Counted from the stretch's first letter, positions 7,269-16,351 are shown. The stretch: 64,000 nucleotides of DNA from Halalkalicoccus sp. CGA53 (GCF_036429475.1 NZ_CP144125.1:3489521-3553520); one strand, 5' to 3'. Numbers and translations: made by a program. Notes: a model not told the origin generated them from the letters alone.

Positions 7269-8714
7269 TCACTGGAGGTAGCCGAGGTCCTCGAGGCGGT
7301 CCTGTGTCGACTGCGTCATCGAGACCGAGCCCGACGCGTCGGCGTGCTCGAACGAGGAGAGCCACTCGTCGAGACGTGTTTCGAGGTCCGCAACCACCCC
7401 CGGTCGCTCCCCGGAGATCTCCTCCCGTTCCCCGGGGTCCGACGCGACGCGATAGAGTTCGCGCGCACCGTCGGAGCCACGGACGAGTTTGTACTCCCCG
7501 GAACGGATCGTCCGCAGCGATCGGTCGTACCGTTCGACCTCGGGGGAGATCTCACCGACGCGCTTTTCGAGCGCCTCCATCGACGGCTGTGGCGAGAGGT
7601 ACTCCGCGATGGCGTGCTCTCTCGGGTCGGCGTCGCCCCCCGGATGGAAGGACACGCCCTGAACCTCCTCTCGCATCCCCACCGCGTCGATTCCGGCCAC
7701 GTCGAGCAGTGTGGGTGCGAGGTCGGTGAGCTGGACGAGTCGGTCGTCTTCGCCCTCGTCGAACGACGGCCCGTGGACGAACAGCGGGACGTGCAACAGC
7801 GTGTCGTAGAGACAGTACTGGTGGTCCATCAGACCGTGGTCGCCGATGTTCTCGCCGTGATCGCCGGTGACGACGAAGACGGTGTCCTCCCACTCGCCGG
7901 CCGCCTCGAGCGACGTCCTCAACTCGTCGATGCGCTCTCCCAGATAGGCGAGTTCGGCGCGATAGAGCCCACGCAGTATATCGAACTCTCGCTCGCCCAT
8001 CTCGAGGTTCCCCGCGATGTATTCCCAGGCGTCCTGTGGGACCTCCATCGCCTCCTCGTAGCTCACGCCGTCGGGGAGGTACGCCTCGGCGATCTGTTTC
8101 TGGGGTCGGTACTCCAGGTGTGGCTCGAGGTAGTTGACGAAGAGGAAGAAGGGACGGGTGTCCGCTCGTTCCGTGAGCCAGTCGTCGATCCACTCGTTGG
8201 TCGCGCGCGCACCCTCGTCGCTGCGCCGTCGAAAGAACTGGCCGTAGACCGCGTTCGTGAGGTTCGTCAGCGGATTTCCCTCAAGGATCTTCTTCGCGAC
8301 GCCCCGGAGCTTTTCTGTACCTTCCTTCGTCCGGGCGATCTCGCCGAGGTCCGTCTCGGTCTGGACGTACTGCCAGGTCTTGTAGAAGGTCTCGAAGCCG
8401 CGGGCGAAACCGAACTCCTCGCTGATCCACGTGTTGTTCGAGACGCCGACCGTCTCGTAGCCCCCGTCGCCGAGTGCCTCCGCGAGCGTCGGGAGATTTC
8501 CCGAGAGGCGTTTGTGACCGCCGTGTGCGCCGTGTTTCGAGGAGTACGTCCCCGTGAAGAGCCCCGCATGGGACGGGAGCGTCCAGGGCGCGCTCGCGAA
8601 CGCGTTCGTGTAGCGTCGTCCCGCGATCGGAGGCTCGAGTGCTGCGTCGTTTCCGGGAGAGAAGACGTCCGCTCTGGCGGTGTCCATCACGATCAGGACG
8701 ATGTTGGAGGTCAT
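7269..8714 (-). CDS. Sulfatase-superfamily (alkaline phosphatase fold) hydrolase/transferase with Thr nucleophile
   Basis: This 481-residue protein of the arylsulfatase/phosphatase superfamily begins 'MTSNIVLIVMDTARAD', where D11 and the following residues bind metal. The nucleophile motif reads 'SAPWTLPSHAGLFTG': T45 takes the place of the Cys or Ser that becomes formylglycine in true sulfatases (C/S-x-P-S-R). A second metal site is in 'VFVVTGDHGENIGDHGLMDH' in the second half. A Thr in that place is normal in the phosphotransferase branch (LtaS, EptA), so the product may be a phosphodiesterase or a phosphoalcohol transferase rather than a sulfatase. No membrane segments or signal peptide are seen, so it is probably cytoplasmic. 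The ATG at 8714 is chosen; open sequence further upstream is not conserved-looking. It sits among glycosyltransferases, so a surface-glycan substrate is likely. Confidence 0.85.
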   Translation of the reverse strand: MTSNIVLIVMDTARADVFSPGNDAALEPPIAGRRYTNAFASAPWTLPSHAGLFTGTYSSKHGAHGGHKRLSGNLPTLAEALGDGGYETVGVSNNTWISEEFGFARGFETFYKTWQYVQTETDLGEIARTKEGTEKLRGVAKKILEGNPLTNLTNAVYGQFFRRRSDEGARATNEWIDDWLTERADTRPFFLFVNYLEPHLEYRPQKQIAEAYLPDGVSYEEAMEVPQDAWEYIAGNLEMGEREFDILRGLYRAELAYLGERIDELRTSLEAAGEWEDTVFVVTGDHGENIGDHGLMDHQYCLYDTLLHVPLFVHGPSFDEGEDDRLVQLTDLAPTLLDVAGIDAVGMREEVQGVSFHPGGDADPREHAIAEYLSPQPSMEALEKRVGEISPEVERYDRSLRTIRSGEYKLVRGSDGARELYRVASDPGEREEISGERPGVVADLETRLDEWLSSFEHADASGSVSMTQSTQDRLEDLGYLQ

Positions 8715-8844
8715 GACGAGGGGTGGGTTACTCTTGTCTGTCGTACACGAGCTGCAGTGAAGTATCCTCTCATTCCGGGAGCCCGACGCTCGATCGGGCG
8801 CCGGCGGTTCGGCGAACGCGAGAGAGTGAGCGTGCCAGCGAGCG

Positions 8845-9945
8845 TCACCCACGTTCGGCGAGCACCTCGTCGTAGAGCGCACGGTACTCCTCGACGCTCC
8901 GTTCGAGCGGGAACTCCGTCCGCGCCCGTTCGTCGGCGTCCCTGGCGCGTCGTTCGCGTCGTTCCGGGTCGCGCAGCAGCGTCCGGATCGCGGCCGCGAA
9001 CGACTCCGGGCTCCTCGAGTCGGCGAAGGCGGCGGTCTCACCGGCGACCTCGTGGAGTACCGGGATGTCACTGACGACGGGCGCGAGCCCACAGGCCATC
9101 GCCTCGACCAGCGCGACGCAGAACCCCTCGGAGTGGGAGCTGAGCGCGAAGAGGTCGCTCGCGTGGAGGATCCGATAGACGTCGAGACGGGAGACGGTGC
9201 CGGTGAACGTGACGTGGTCTCCGAGGCGGCGAGCCCGGACGAACCGTTCGAGCGCCGCTCGCTCGGGTCCGTCGCCGACGATCATCAGCTCCGCGTCGGG
9301 CACCGACCGCCTGACGTCGTCGAACGCCGCGATCAACGTTCGCTGGTTCTTCGTCGGGATCATCCGGCCGACGGTCGTCACCCGCGGGCGGTCGGTCTCC
9401 CACGGGTTCGACTCGGGGCGCGCGGCGTCGATGGCGTCGATGTCGACGCCGTTGTAGATCACGCGGCGCTTTCGCTCCGGGACCAGAAGTCGTTCGTGTG
9501 GGTAGAAGGAATCGAGCGTCGCCTGCGAGTTCGCGACGACGCGGTCGGCACGCCAGAGCGTCGTCGCGTTGACCGCGTTCTGGGCGGCGGAGTAGTGCAG
9601 CCGGTGATCGGCGTGTTCGGTGTCGACGATCGGGAGCTCGGAGGGCGCGAGCGCGCGTCCGAGCGCACCGGAGAAGTTCGTCTGGGTGTGCAGCAGGTCG
9701 AATCGACCGGCCGTGAGGAGTTCACGGAGCCGCCCGATCGCCGTCCGGTCGAATCGGTTCCTCGCCCCGAGGAACTCGAGGGAGACCGCGTCGGTGTCGA
9801 CGGGAGCTTCGGTCTCCTCGAGCGATGCGTCCTCGTAACAGGCGACCGTCACCTCGAAGCCGGGCTCCCGGCCGAGCCGTTCCGAGATGTCGTACTCGAT
9901 GGTCGTCGGCCGGATCCAGTTGAGGAGGACGAGTATATGAGACAT
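8845..9945 (-). CDS. GT4-family glycosyltransferase
   Basis: This 366-residue GT-B enzyme starts with 'MSHILVLLNWIRPTTIEYDISERL', a family 4 N-terminal domain. The donor-binding half contains 'RVTTVGRMIPTKNQRTLIAAF', 'MIVGDGPERAALERF' and the acidic Ex7E pair in 'EGFCVALVEAMACG'. These are the hallmarks of retaining glycosyltransferases that use NDP-sugars. It is transcribed in the same direction as the sulfatase-like gene, about 130 bp upstream of it, so both may share a transcript. It should add one sugar in the assembly of the surface polysaccharide on the cytoplasmic side of the membrane. Which sugar cannot be predicted. Confidence 0.88.
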   Translation of the reverse strand: MSHILVLLNWIRPTTIEYDISERLGREPGFEVTVACYEDASLEETEAPVDTDAVSLEFLGARNRFDRTAIGRLRELLTAGRFDLLHTQTNFSGALGRALAPSELPIVDTEHADHRLHYSAAQNAVNATTLWRADRVVANSQATLDSFYPHERLLVPERKRRVIYNGVDIDAIDAARPESNPWETDRPRVTTVGRMIPTKNQRTLIAAFDDVRRSVPDAELMIVGDGPERAALERFVRARRLGDHVTFTGTVSRLDVYRILHASDLFALSSHSEGFCVALVEAMACGLAPVVSDIPVLHEVAGETAAFADSRSPESFAAAIRTLLRDPERRERRARDADERARTEFPLERSVEEYRALYDEVLAERG

Positions 9946-10162
9946 ACCGAGACGGTTCAGGCCGAACCGATTTCACTCGGTCGGTCGACGGCGCTGGCCG
10001 ATGTGATCCCCTGTCGGATTTCGTAACCGGCCGACTCCCCTCGACTGTGTCGCGAGGCGGTACCGGAGTCAGTGCTCTCACGAGCGCCGGATCTCGGTCT
10101 TCGTGAGTGCAGTCGACCCGGGCTGGAAACCCATCGACAGAGTGAATAGTCGATCCCGGGAA

Positions 10163-10169
10163 GGTGATC
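10163..10169 (+). promoter_or_regulatory. Strong Shine-Dalgarno, GGTGATC
   Basis: GGTGATC lies five bases before the ATG at 10175 and is complementary to the 3' end of haloarchaeal 16S rRNA. Most genes in this window lack such a site, so this decides the start and suggests a leadered transcript. Confidence 0.6.
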
Positions 10170-10174
10170 GGTAG

Positions 10175-11476
10175 ATGGGATACGTCCGGCAGAGCGCGGC
10201 GGCCGTCCCCCGCCCGAACGAGATCTGGATCCCGGTGCTCTGTATCCTCGCCGCCCTCACGACGAACACGTGGCTGCTCTCGTCGACCGTCGGATACGGA
10301 CTCTCGCTGGTCGCGCTGACGGTCGCGGGTGTCTACCTCGTCTTCGTCGCCGACGTCGAGGTTCGTATCGACCTCGTCTTCCTCGCGCTCTTCGGGGGCT
10401 ACTGGCTCGTCCTCACCGCCGGGTGGTTCGTCGATCGCTCGCTCGACCGGCTCGCGTACGTCCTCGTGACGCCGCTCGGCGTGATCGTCGCGATGTTCCT
10501 CCTCCCGGGGGTGATCGACCGCTCGGACGGGCGTCGCCGGCTCGTGACGACGCTCACCGCGATCGGGGTCCTCGTCGCGGCGATCGGCTTCGCGATGCTC
10601 GCCGTCGAGTCCGTTACCGACCTCGCGACGTTCCCCTGGACGGGCGGGAACGTCTACGGGTTCTCCGGCTACCGGACGAACTCGGTGTTCTCGAACCCGA
10701 ACACTTACGGCTTCTTCATGATGGTCTGCACGATCACGGCCGTCCTTCACGCGGTAGCGCGTGGCCCTCGCCCCCTCTCTCTGAGCGCGATCGTCCTCTG
10801 CTCGCTGGCGGTCCTGACGAGCGACTCCACCGGGGCGTTGCTCGGCCTCGGTGCGGGGACGGCGCTCGTCGCCGCGGTCGCGTTCAGGAAGACGGCGATC
10901 GCGGTCGTTTTCGCGGGCGCGCTGACCACGGGCGCGCTCGTCGTGACCGGCCTGCTCGGAACGGCGATCGAGGGCCTCCTCCCGGCCAGGGTCGTCGCGC
11001 TGATCGACCTGCTGATCTCCGTGCGGGGTACGCTCTGGATGGCGTCGATCGAGCGCCTCGCGGCCGACCCGCTCGTGGGGATCGGCTTCGGCGACACGGC
11101 GGCCGAGATCGCCCCCTACGTCCCCCCCGGTGGCCCGGTCGGCTACGGGACGCACAACTCCTACATCAACATCCTCCTCCAGACCGGGGTCGTCGCCGGC
11201 GCGCTCTACCTCACGGCCGTGTTCTACGCGGTCGGGGCGGTGATCGTGAGCGCCCTCAGGACGCGGTTCTCCCCGCGCGAGCGGGGCGACTGGTGGCCGG
11301 TCTACGTATCGGCGGTCCTCGTCGCGATCCTCGTGACCATGACCTTCGAGTCGATGACGCTCGGTGGGCTCTCGCTGAACTCCGTACTGCTCGCGATCTA
11401 CCTCGGCCTCGCGCTCTCGTACGGGGGCGCGAGGGTCGTCGAGATCAGACCGCGGGAGGTCCTCTCGACCGGATGA
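10175..11476 (+). CDS. O-antigen ligase/polymerase-like membrane protein (Wzy/WaaL type), copy 1
   Basis: This 433-residue polytopic membrane protein has about 10-12 hydrophobic helices. Between the last helices it carries the family signature: a large extracytoplasmic loop with 'RGTLWMASIERLAADPLVGIGFGDT' followed by 'GTHNSYINILLQTGVVAGALYL'. The pattern 'R...W..a.....p..G.G.......HN.yl..l...G..G' is typical of O-antigen ligases and polymerases (Wzy_C/PF04932). An earlier 'NSVFSNPNTYGFFMM' is also family-like. It should join undecaprenyl- or dolichyl-linked glycan units outside the membrane. Its stop codon overlaps the start of a second such gene by four bases (ATGA), so both are made together. 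Confidence 0.82.
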   Translation: MGYVRQSAAAVPRPNEIWIPVLCILAALTTNTWLLSSTVGYGLSLVALTVAGVYLVFVADVEVRIDLVFLALFGGYWLVLTAGWFVDRSLDRLAYVLVTPLGVIVAMFLLPGVIDRSDGRRRLVTTLTAIGVLVAAIGFAMLAVESVTDLATFPWTGGNVYGFSGYRTNSVFSNPNTYGFFMMVCTITAVLHAVARGPRPLSLSAIVLCSLAVLTSDSTGALLGLGAGTALVAAVAFRKTAIAVVFAGALTTGALVVTGLLGTAIEGLLPARVVALIDLLISVRGTLWMASIERLAADPLVGIGFGDTAAEIAPYVPPGGPVGYGTHNSYINILLQTGVVAGALYLTAVFYAVGAVIVSALRTRFSPRERGDWWPVYVSAVLVAILVTMTFESMTLGGLSLNSVLLAIYLGLALSYGGARVVEIRPREVLSTG

Positions 11477-12849
11477 GACCCATGCGGAAAGACCGACTGC
11501 ACCGCGCGGACGAACCCCGCGACCGCCCACGAACACCGAACCACCCCGAGACGGTCGCGTTCGCGGCCTTCCTCCTCGCCTGTGTACTCGGCCTCTCGGT
11601 GTTCGTCACCCCGTCGGCCGGGCGTCTCGTCGCGCTGGTGGGCCTCCTCGCCTTTCTCGCGGTCGTCCTCCTCTACCGATGGAGGCCCGAGCAGCGACGA
11701 CTCGACCTCTCGCTCCGGACCCACCCCGCGATCGTCGTTCCGACGCTCGTCCTCTGGGCGGTCTTCGTCCTCACCCTCCTTCGCAACCCAACGCCCGCAG
11801 CGTTCGTTCACACCGCCGCGTTCGTCGTCTTCTCCGGCGTCGCGCTCTTCGTCGTCCCGGGGGTCGTCTCGAGGGAACGGGCGTTCGTGGTCATCGCCCT
11901 CCTCGGGGCGTTCGGCTTCCTCACGAGCGTTCCCACGGTCCTCTGGGGGAACTTCACCCTTTTGGGCTATCCGTTCGACCAGGCGGGCCCACAGCGCGTG
12001 GTCCTCGATTTCGCCTTCTACCCGCCGTCGTCGATCCTCGAGAGCCGGAACTACCTCCGGGTGCTCTTCGCGTTCGGCGCGGTCTGTGCGGCTGCGCTCT
12101 ACGTCGAACGCCGCCGCCCCTGGGCGGTGGCCGTCGCGGCGATGAACGTCACCGGGGTGGCGCTCACGCTCGGGCGCGCGGCGAGCCTGGCGCTGCTCGC
12201 CGTCGCGGTACTGCTCGCCGTCTACTCGCTCGCCGGGAGCGAGGCGCTGTTGGGCGCGACGCTCCTCGGCGTCGTCGGGACGCTCCTCGGCGTCGCCGTC
12301 GCGGTCGGACTGCTCCCGGGACCGGGTGCGACGATACAGGCGGCGCTCGACGAACGCATCAGGGACTGGACGCTGTCGTATCGGGCGTTCGCCGAACGGC
12401 CGGTGCTCGGGTGGGGGATCGTCGACTCGCACGGCGCGGCCGAGCGGCTCTACGGAGCGGGGTTCACCGGCATCCACAGCAGCTACATCCGGATGTTCGT
12501 CATCGGCGGCGTCGTCGGCGGCCTCGCCTACGTGGCGCTGTTCGTCTCGGCGCTCACACTGGCGTACAGGGGCGTCCGCGAGTCGGCGTTCGACGGGCTA
12601 CGAGGTCGAATACGGGAGCCGACGGCGCTCGAACTCGTCTACGGGAGGGAGGCGGCCGCACCGCTGGCGGTCGGCGCGTACTCGCTGGTCGTGCTGGTGC
12701 TCGTCTTCCAGCTGTTCGACGGGGCGACGGTCTTCGGGACGAACCTCTCGTCGGTGCTCTGGGCGCTCGCGGTGGGCTACACCCAGCCGACGTCCGCGTT
12801 GAGTGAGCTCTCGCTCCATCTCGGCGTGACTGGAGAGAGAGACGCGTAA
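11473..12849 (+). CDS. O-antigen ligase/polymerase-like membrane protein, copy 2
   Basis: This 458-residue multi-pass protein is coupled to the previous gene by an ATGA overlap, which fixes the start at 11473. It begins with a basic, cytoplasmic-looking tail (about 25 residues), then roughly 11 membrane helices. The conserved late loop reads 'ERIRDWTLSYRAFAERPVLGWGIVDSHG' and then 'GFTGIHSSYIRMFVIGGVVGGLAYV', the O-antigen ligase pattern with the His before 'S.Y....'. Another family trait is 'SRNYLRVLFAFGAVCAA' in the middle. Two different proteins of this class made from one transcript could be a polymerase and a ligase that act in turn on the same glycan. That division of labour is inference. 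Confidence 0.82.
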   Translation: MRPMRKDRLHRADEPRDRPRTPNHPETVAFAAFLLACVLGLSVFVTPSAGRLVALVGLLAFLAVVLLYRWRPEQRRLDLSLRTHPAIVVPTLVLWAVFVLTLLRNPTPAAFVHTAAFVVFSGVALFVVPGVVSRERAFVVIALLGAFGFLTSVPTVLWGNFTLLGYPFDQAGPQRVVLDFAFYPPSSILESRNYLRVLFAFGAVCAAALYVERRRPWAVAVAAMNVTGVALTLGRAASLALLAVAVLLAVYSLAGSEALLGATLLGVVGTLLGVAVAVGLLPGPGATIQAALDERIRDWTLSYRAFAERPVLGWGIVDSHGAAERLYGAGFTGIHSSYIRMFVIGGVVGGLAYVALFVSALTLAYRGVRESAFDGLRGRIREPTALELVYGREAAAPLAVGAYSLVVLVLVFQLFDGATVFGTNLSSVLWALAVGYTQPTSALSELSLHLGVTGERDA

Positions 12850-12912
12850 CGAGCGGAGCGAAGAGAGCCCGCGCGAGCCCCATCGGAGACCCGCACGACG
12901 CTGACCGATCGA

Positions 12913-14721
12913 TCACTGCGTCGCGTAGAGCTGTGCGTACTTCCCGTCGCCCTCGACGAGTTCGTCGTGCGGGCCGCTCTCGACGATCTCGCCCGCGTCG
13001 AGCGTGTAGATCCGGTCGGCGTTGCGGACCGTCGAGAGCCGGTGGGCGATGGCGATCATCGCGTAGCCCCGGTCCATCGATTCGATCGCCGACTGGACCT
13101 CCTCTTCGATGTTCGTGTCCAGGTCCGACGTCGCCTCGTCGAGGACGAGCAGGTCCGCGTCCTTCAACAGCGCGCGGGCGAGCGAGACGCGCTGGCGCTG
13201 ACCCCCGGAGAGCCGCACGCCGTTGTCCCCGAGGACCGTATCGTAGCCATCGGGTAGCTGCCCGACGTACTCGTCGATGTGTGCGAGTTCGCACGCCCGC
13301 TGGAACTCGCGCTCGGTGGCCGCCTCGTTGCCGATCATCACGTTCTCCCTGAGCGAGCGGTTGAAGATGAAGGGGTCCTGGCGGACGAACGCGATGCGTT
13401 CACGCCACTTGGTGAGGTCGATCTCCTCGATCGGCACCCCGTTGGCCGTGATCCGCCCGGAGTCGATCTCGTAGAGCCGCGCCAAAAGCGAGACGATCGT
13501 CGACTTCCCGGCCCCGGACTGGCCGACGAACGCGACGAACTCGTTCTCGTCGACCGAAAAGGAGACGTTCTTCAGGACCGGCTCTTCCTCCTCGCCGGTG
13601 TCGTAGGTGAACGAGACGTCCTCGAACCCGATCGGCGTCGGCGGGCGTGGGACCTCCCTCGTACCGGAGTCGAGTTCGGCCTGCGCCTCCAGTTCGCGGA
13701 CGAACTCCTGGGTGCGAATCAGGTGCGGGAGCCGCCCCTCGACCTTGTAGAACCGGTTGTTCGCCCGGCTGACGACGGGTGCCAGCTGGAACATCGCGAA
13801 GAGGAAGACGCCGAGCGCGCCCAGCGACATGTTCGCGAACGTGAGCGCGACATAGATCATCCCGAAGACTACGAGCGCCGCCGCGAGGTTGTAGAAGGCG
13901 TCGATCGCCTCCTCGTTCCGCCCGAGTTTGACGTAGGAGGTGACGAACTGGTCGATCGCCTCGTTGAACGTACCCAGGACGTCGTCGCCCTTCGTGTAGA
14001 GCTTGACGTCCCGGATCCCCTGCGTGGCCGCCTGTGCGGACTCCTGGATCCGCTCGTTCGCGTCCGCAACCCGATCACCCAGCGTGTAGCCCGGTTCGAG
14101 GACGTATCTGATGAGGTACGTCAGCCCCCCGAGGAGGACGAGCGCGAGCACCGTCAGCTGTGGGGCGAGGTAGAAGGCGACGGCGAGGTACATCACCCCC
14201 AGGAGCACCTGTTCGAAGAACTGGATGAAGTCCCGGATCACCTTCCCGGCGTACTCGGCCTGGGTGACGATCGCGTTCATGATGTCGTCGGAGCCGTGCT
14301 GGTCGAAGTACGCGATCCGCGCGTCGACCGACCGCTCGATCGACAGCGTCTGGAGGTGTCGCATGTACTCCGTGTAGAGCGCGATCCGTAGCCAGCCGAC
14401 CATGAACGTCGCGGTGTAGCGCGCGGTCATCACCAGCGCGAGGCCGAGGACGATGTAGCCCAGCGTGAACGGGACGCCGACCGTGTCGTAGGCCATCGCG
14501 AACGCCCCGACGAGACCACCTTCTGCGGTCGGGTCGTCCGGTGTCTGAACCACCTCGATGATCGGCATGAGGAAGCTCAGCCCGACCCCCTGGAGGAGGG
14601 CGGCGAGCGCACTGAACGCGATGATGAACGCCGTCAGGACGGGTTTGAACATCGCGACGCGCCAGAACGCACGCGCCTTCTCGCGGAGAGAGAGGTCCTC
14701 CGTCTCCCGATCCGGTTCCAT
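12913..14721 (-). CDS. ABC exporter with fused membrane and ATPase domains (MsbA/PglK-like candidate flippase)
   Basis: This 602-residue half-transporter has an N-terminal six-helix transmembrane domain (about residues 25-330) followed by an ATPase domain. Walker A 'GQSGAGKST' lies near residue 399-407, the signature 'LSGGQRQR' near 503, Walker B 'LLVLDEATSDLD' near 521 and the His-switch in 'IAIAHRLSTV' shortly after. The protein should form a homodimer and export an amphipathic substrate. Among glycan loci this architecture occurs in MsbA and PglK, which flip lipid A or lipid-linked oligosaccharides. No Wzx/MATE-type flippase is present in the locus, so this protein is the best candidate for moving the lipid-linked glycan across the membrane. 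The start at 14721 is plausible and the N-terminus is charged. Confidence 0.88.
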   Translation of the reverse strand: MEPDRETEDLSLREKARAFWRVAMFKPVLTAFIIAFSALAALLQGVGLSFLMPIIEVVQTPDDPTAEGGLVGAFAMAYDTVGVPFTLGYIVLGLALVMTARYTATFMVGWLRIALYTEYMRHLQTLSIERSVDARIAYFDQHGSDDIMNAIVTQAEYAGKVIRDFIQFFEQVLLGVMYLAVAFYLAPQLTVLALVLLGGLTYLIRYVLEPGYTLGDRVADANERIQESAQAATQGIRDVKLYTKGDDVLGTFNEAIDQFVTSYVKLGRNEEAIDAFYNLAAALVVFGMIYVALTFANMSLGALGVFLFAMFQLAPVVSRANNRFYKVEGRLPHLIRTQEFVRELEAQAELDSGTREVPRPPTPIGFEDVSFTYDTGEEEEPVLKNVSFSVDENEFVAFVGQSGAGKSTIVSLLARLYEIDSGRITANGVPIEEIDLTKWRERIAFVRQDPFIFNRSLRENVMIGNEAATEREFQRACELAHIDEYVGQLPDGYDTVLGDNGVRLSGGQRQRVSLARALLKDADLLVLDEATSDLDTNIEEEVQSAIESMDRGYAMIAIAHRLSTVRNADRIYTLDAGEIVESGPHDELVEGDGKYAQLYATQ

Positions 14722-14796
14722 TGGAGACGTCTTACGGAGTCCGCTATTTCAACCTGCCGAGTTAACGAGAGGATGAGCAACGGTCGGTACCGACGG

Positions 14797-16158
14797 TTAC
14801 CGCTTCGGTCGGGCCGAGGCACGCTCGGCGACGGATCCGTCGAGGACGTAGGTGAGATAGAGTTCGGTCGCGACGCTGTCGAACGGGTACGGAAGCTTCG
14901 TACAGAGTCGCCGTTTCAGGCTGGCGGTGTAGTTCGGTTCGTGGATCGGCAGCGGGTGGCTCAGTTCCTCGGAGATCGTCGCGTCCGCGAACCACTCGAG
15001 GAACTCGTTCACGCCGTCGTACGGTAGGTCCACCCGATCGGGGTCGACCCGCTCTTGCATCTCGATCCAGAACCGCGCTTTCACGCTGTCGGCGGTGAAC
15101 CGCTCTCCCTCGACGTGCGACCGGATCCGGTCGAAGGTCCTCTCGTCGACCTCGAAGCCGTACTCTTCCGGGTCGTGGCCGGCGACGAGGAAGCCGGTGA
15201 TCGTGTGGAGACAGGTCCCACACCGGTTGCACGAGAGCGAGTCCTCGCCGCCCTCGTCACAGCTACTGATCTCCCAGGCGGTCTCCCGGCCCGCGAAGTA
15301 CTCGCCGATCAGTTCGATCTTCTCCTGGCGCGTGGTCCCGACCGCGTCGGACTCGACGGCCGTCCCCGACCAGCGGAGCGTGTCCACCAGCCGTGGCTGT
15401 GCGGAGTTGGGAAACCCCTCGTGGGGCATGTAATCGGCCGACTGGTAGATCCGCGTGATCCCCTCGTTGTGGGTGATCGGCGCCGTGAGCCCCGGGTAGC
15501 CGATGCCGAAGTACATCGTCCGGTCCCAGGAGTCGTTGAGCAGGTGTCTGAAGTAGAGGTTCACCGTGAACTTATCGACCATCGACTTCACGTTCGTCTC
15601 GACGTAGTGGGCGGTGAGACCGTTCTCCTCGGCGAACGCATCGATCATCGTCGAGCGTTTCCTCCAGGTGTTCTCGCGGGTCTCGCGCTCCTTTCTGACC
15701 GTGATGAGGTGGGGCTCTTCCTCCCGGTGGTTGAGGTACGTCGTCGTCGAGTCCACGCCACCGGTGAAGAGCACGCCTACCGCTCGCTCCGTCCGTGGTG
15801 ATCGGGTGTTCACGACCGTCTCGTACCGGATCGGCTCGACCCGGTCGAACGGGGCGTCGGGGTACTGGTCGGCGTACGCTCGCTGGAGCGCCGAGAGCGA
15901 GCGGAGAACGCGTGAGTCGACCCGACCGACGGACACCTCGGTGCCGGTGATCCACGCGAGCGGACAGAGCGTGGTGAGAAGCGGGACGACGAGAATGCTC
16001 TCGGGGACCGCGGAGACGTCCTCCGAGTACCGGACGTACGGATCGACACCGGTCAGAAACCGCCCGAACCGACGCGAGTACGAGAGGTCGTAGCGCACCT
16101 CGGTACCGTCGTGGACCGAGATGGCATCTATCGAGACGGAGGGCCGGGTGTTTAACAC
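14797..16158 (-). CDS. QueC-like PP-loop ATP pyrophosphatase of the polysaccharide locus
   Basis: This 453-residue protein has a PP-loop motif at residues 131-137 ('FTGGVDS', the SGGxDS class) that binds ATP and adenylates a substrate. A cysteine cluster further on (C300, C310, C313, C316 in 'SCNRCGTC') has the same arrangement as the zinc site of QueC-type synthases. The first 110 residues are an extra domain of unknown function. PP-loop enzymes activate carboxyl or carbonyl groups and add N or S; in glycan loci distant members amidate sugars (WbpG-like). A sugar- or lipid-modifying amidation or thiolation is therefore possible, but unproven. It starts with a GTG directly beside a small palindrome and a TATA-like sequence. 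I cannot name the exact family. Confidence 0.75.
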   Translation of the reverse strand: MLNTRPSVSIDAISVHDGTEVRYDLSYSRRFGRFLTGVDPYVRYSEDVSAVPESILVVPLLTTLCPLAWITGTEVSVGRVDSRVLRSLSALQRAYADQYPDAPFDRVEPIRYETVVNTRSPRTERAVGVLFTGGVDSTTTYLNHREEEPHLITVRKERETRENTWRKRSTMIDAFAEENGLTAHYVETNVKSMVDKFTVNLYFRHLLNDSWDRTMYFGIGYPGLTAPITHNEGITRIYQSADYMPHEGFPNSAQPRLVDTLRWSGTAVESDAVGTTRQEKIELIGEYFAGRETAWEISSCDEGGEDSLSCNRCGTCLHTITGFLVAGHDPEEYGFEVDERTFDRIRSHVEGERFTADSVKARFWIEMQERVDPDRVDLPYDGVNEFLEWFADATISEELSHPLPIHEPNYTASLKRRLCTKLPYPFDSVATELYLTYVLDGSVAERASARPKR

Positions 16159-16167
16159 GTTACGTGT
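16155..16167. promoter_or_regulatory. Small palindrome over the PP-loop gene start
   Basis: ACACG-TTA-CGTGT covers the GTG start of the minus-strand PP-loop gene. TATA-like sequence follows at about 16180-16200 ('agtatactctaa', 'ttactata'). It may be an operator or chance. Confidence 0.25.
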
Positions 16168-16351
16168 CGCTTAGGACCAGTATACTCTAAACGTTACTAT
16201 ACGAATCCGGGAGAATGATTGCGAGACGCGAAGAGACGGTCGCGTCGTCTACACCTTCCTCGGCCCGGTTTCACTCGGGCGGAACGCGATACTGTATGTC
16301 GGCCGAGGTGTCCGTCGGTGTGCGGGCGAGTCGTCCGGGGAGAAGCGGATG

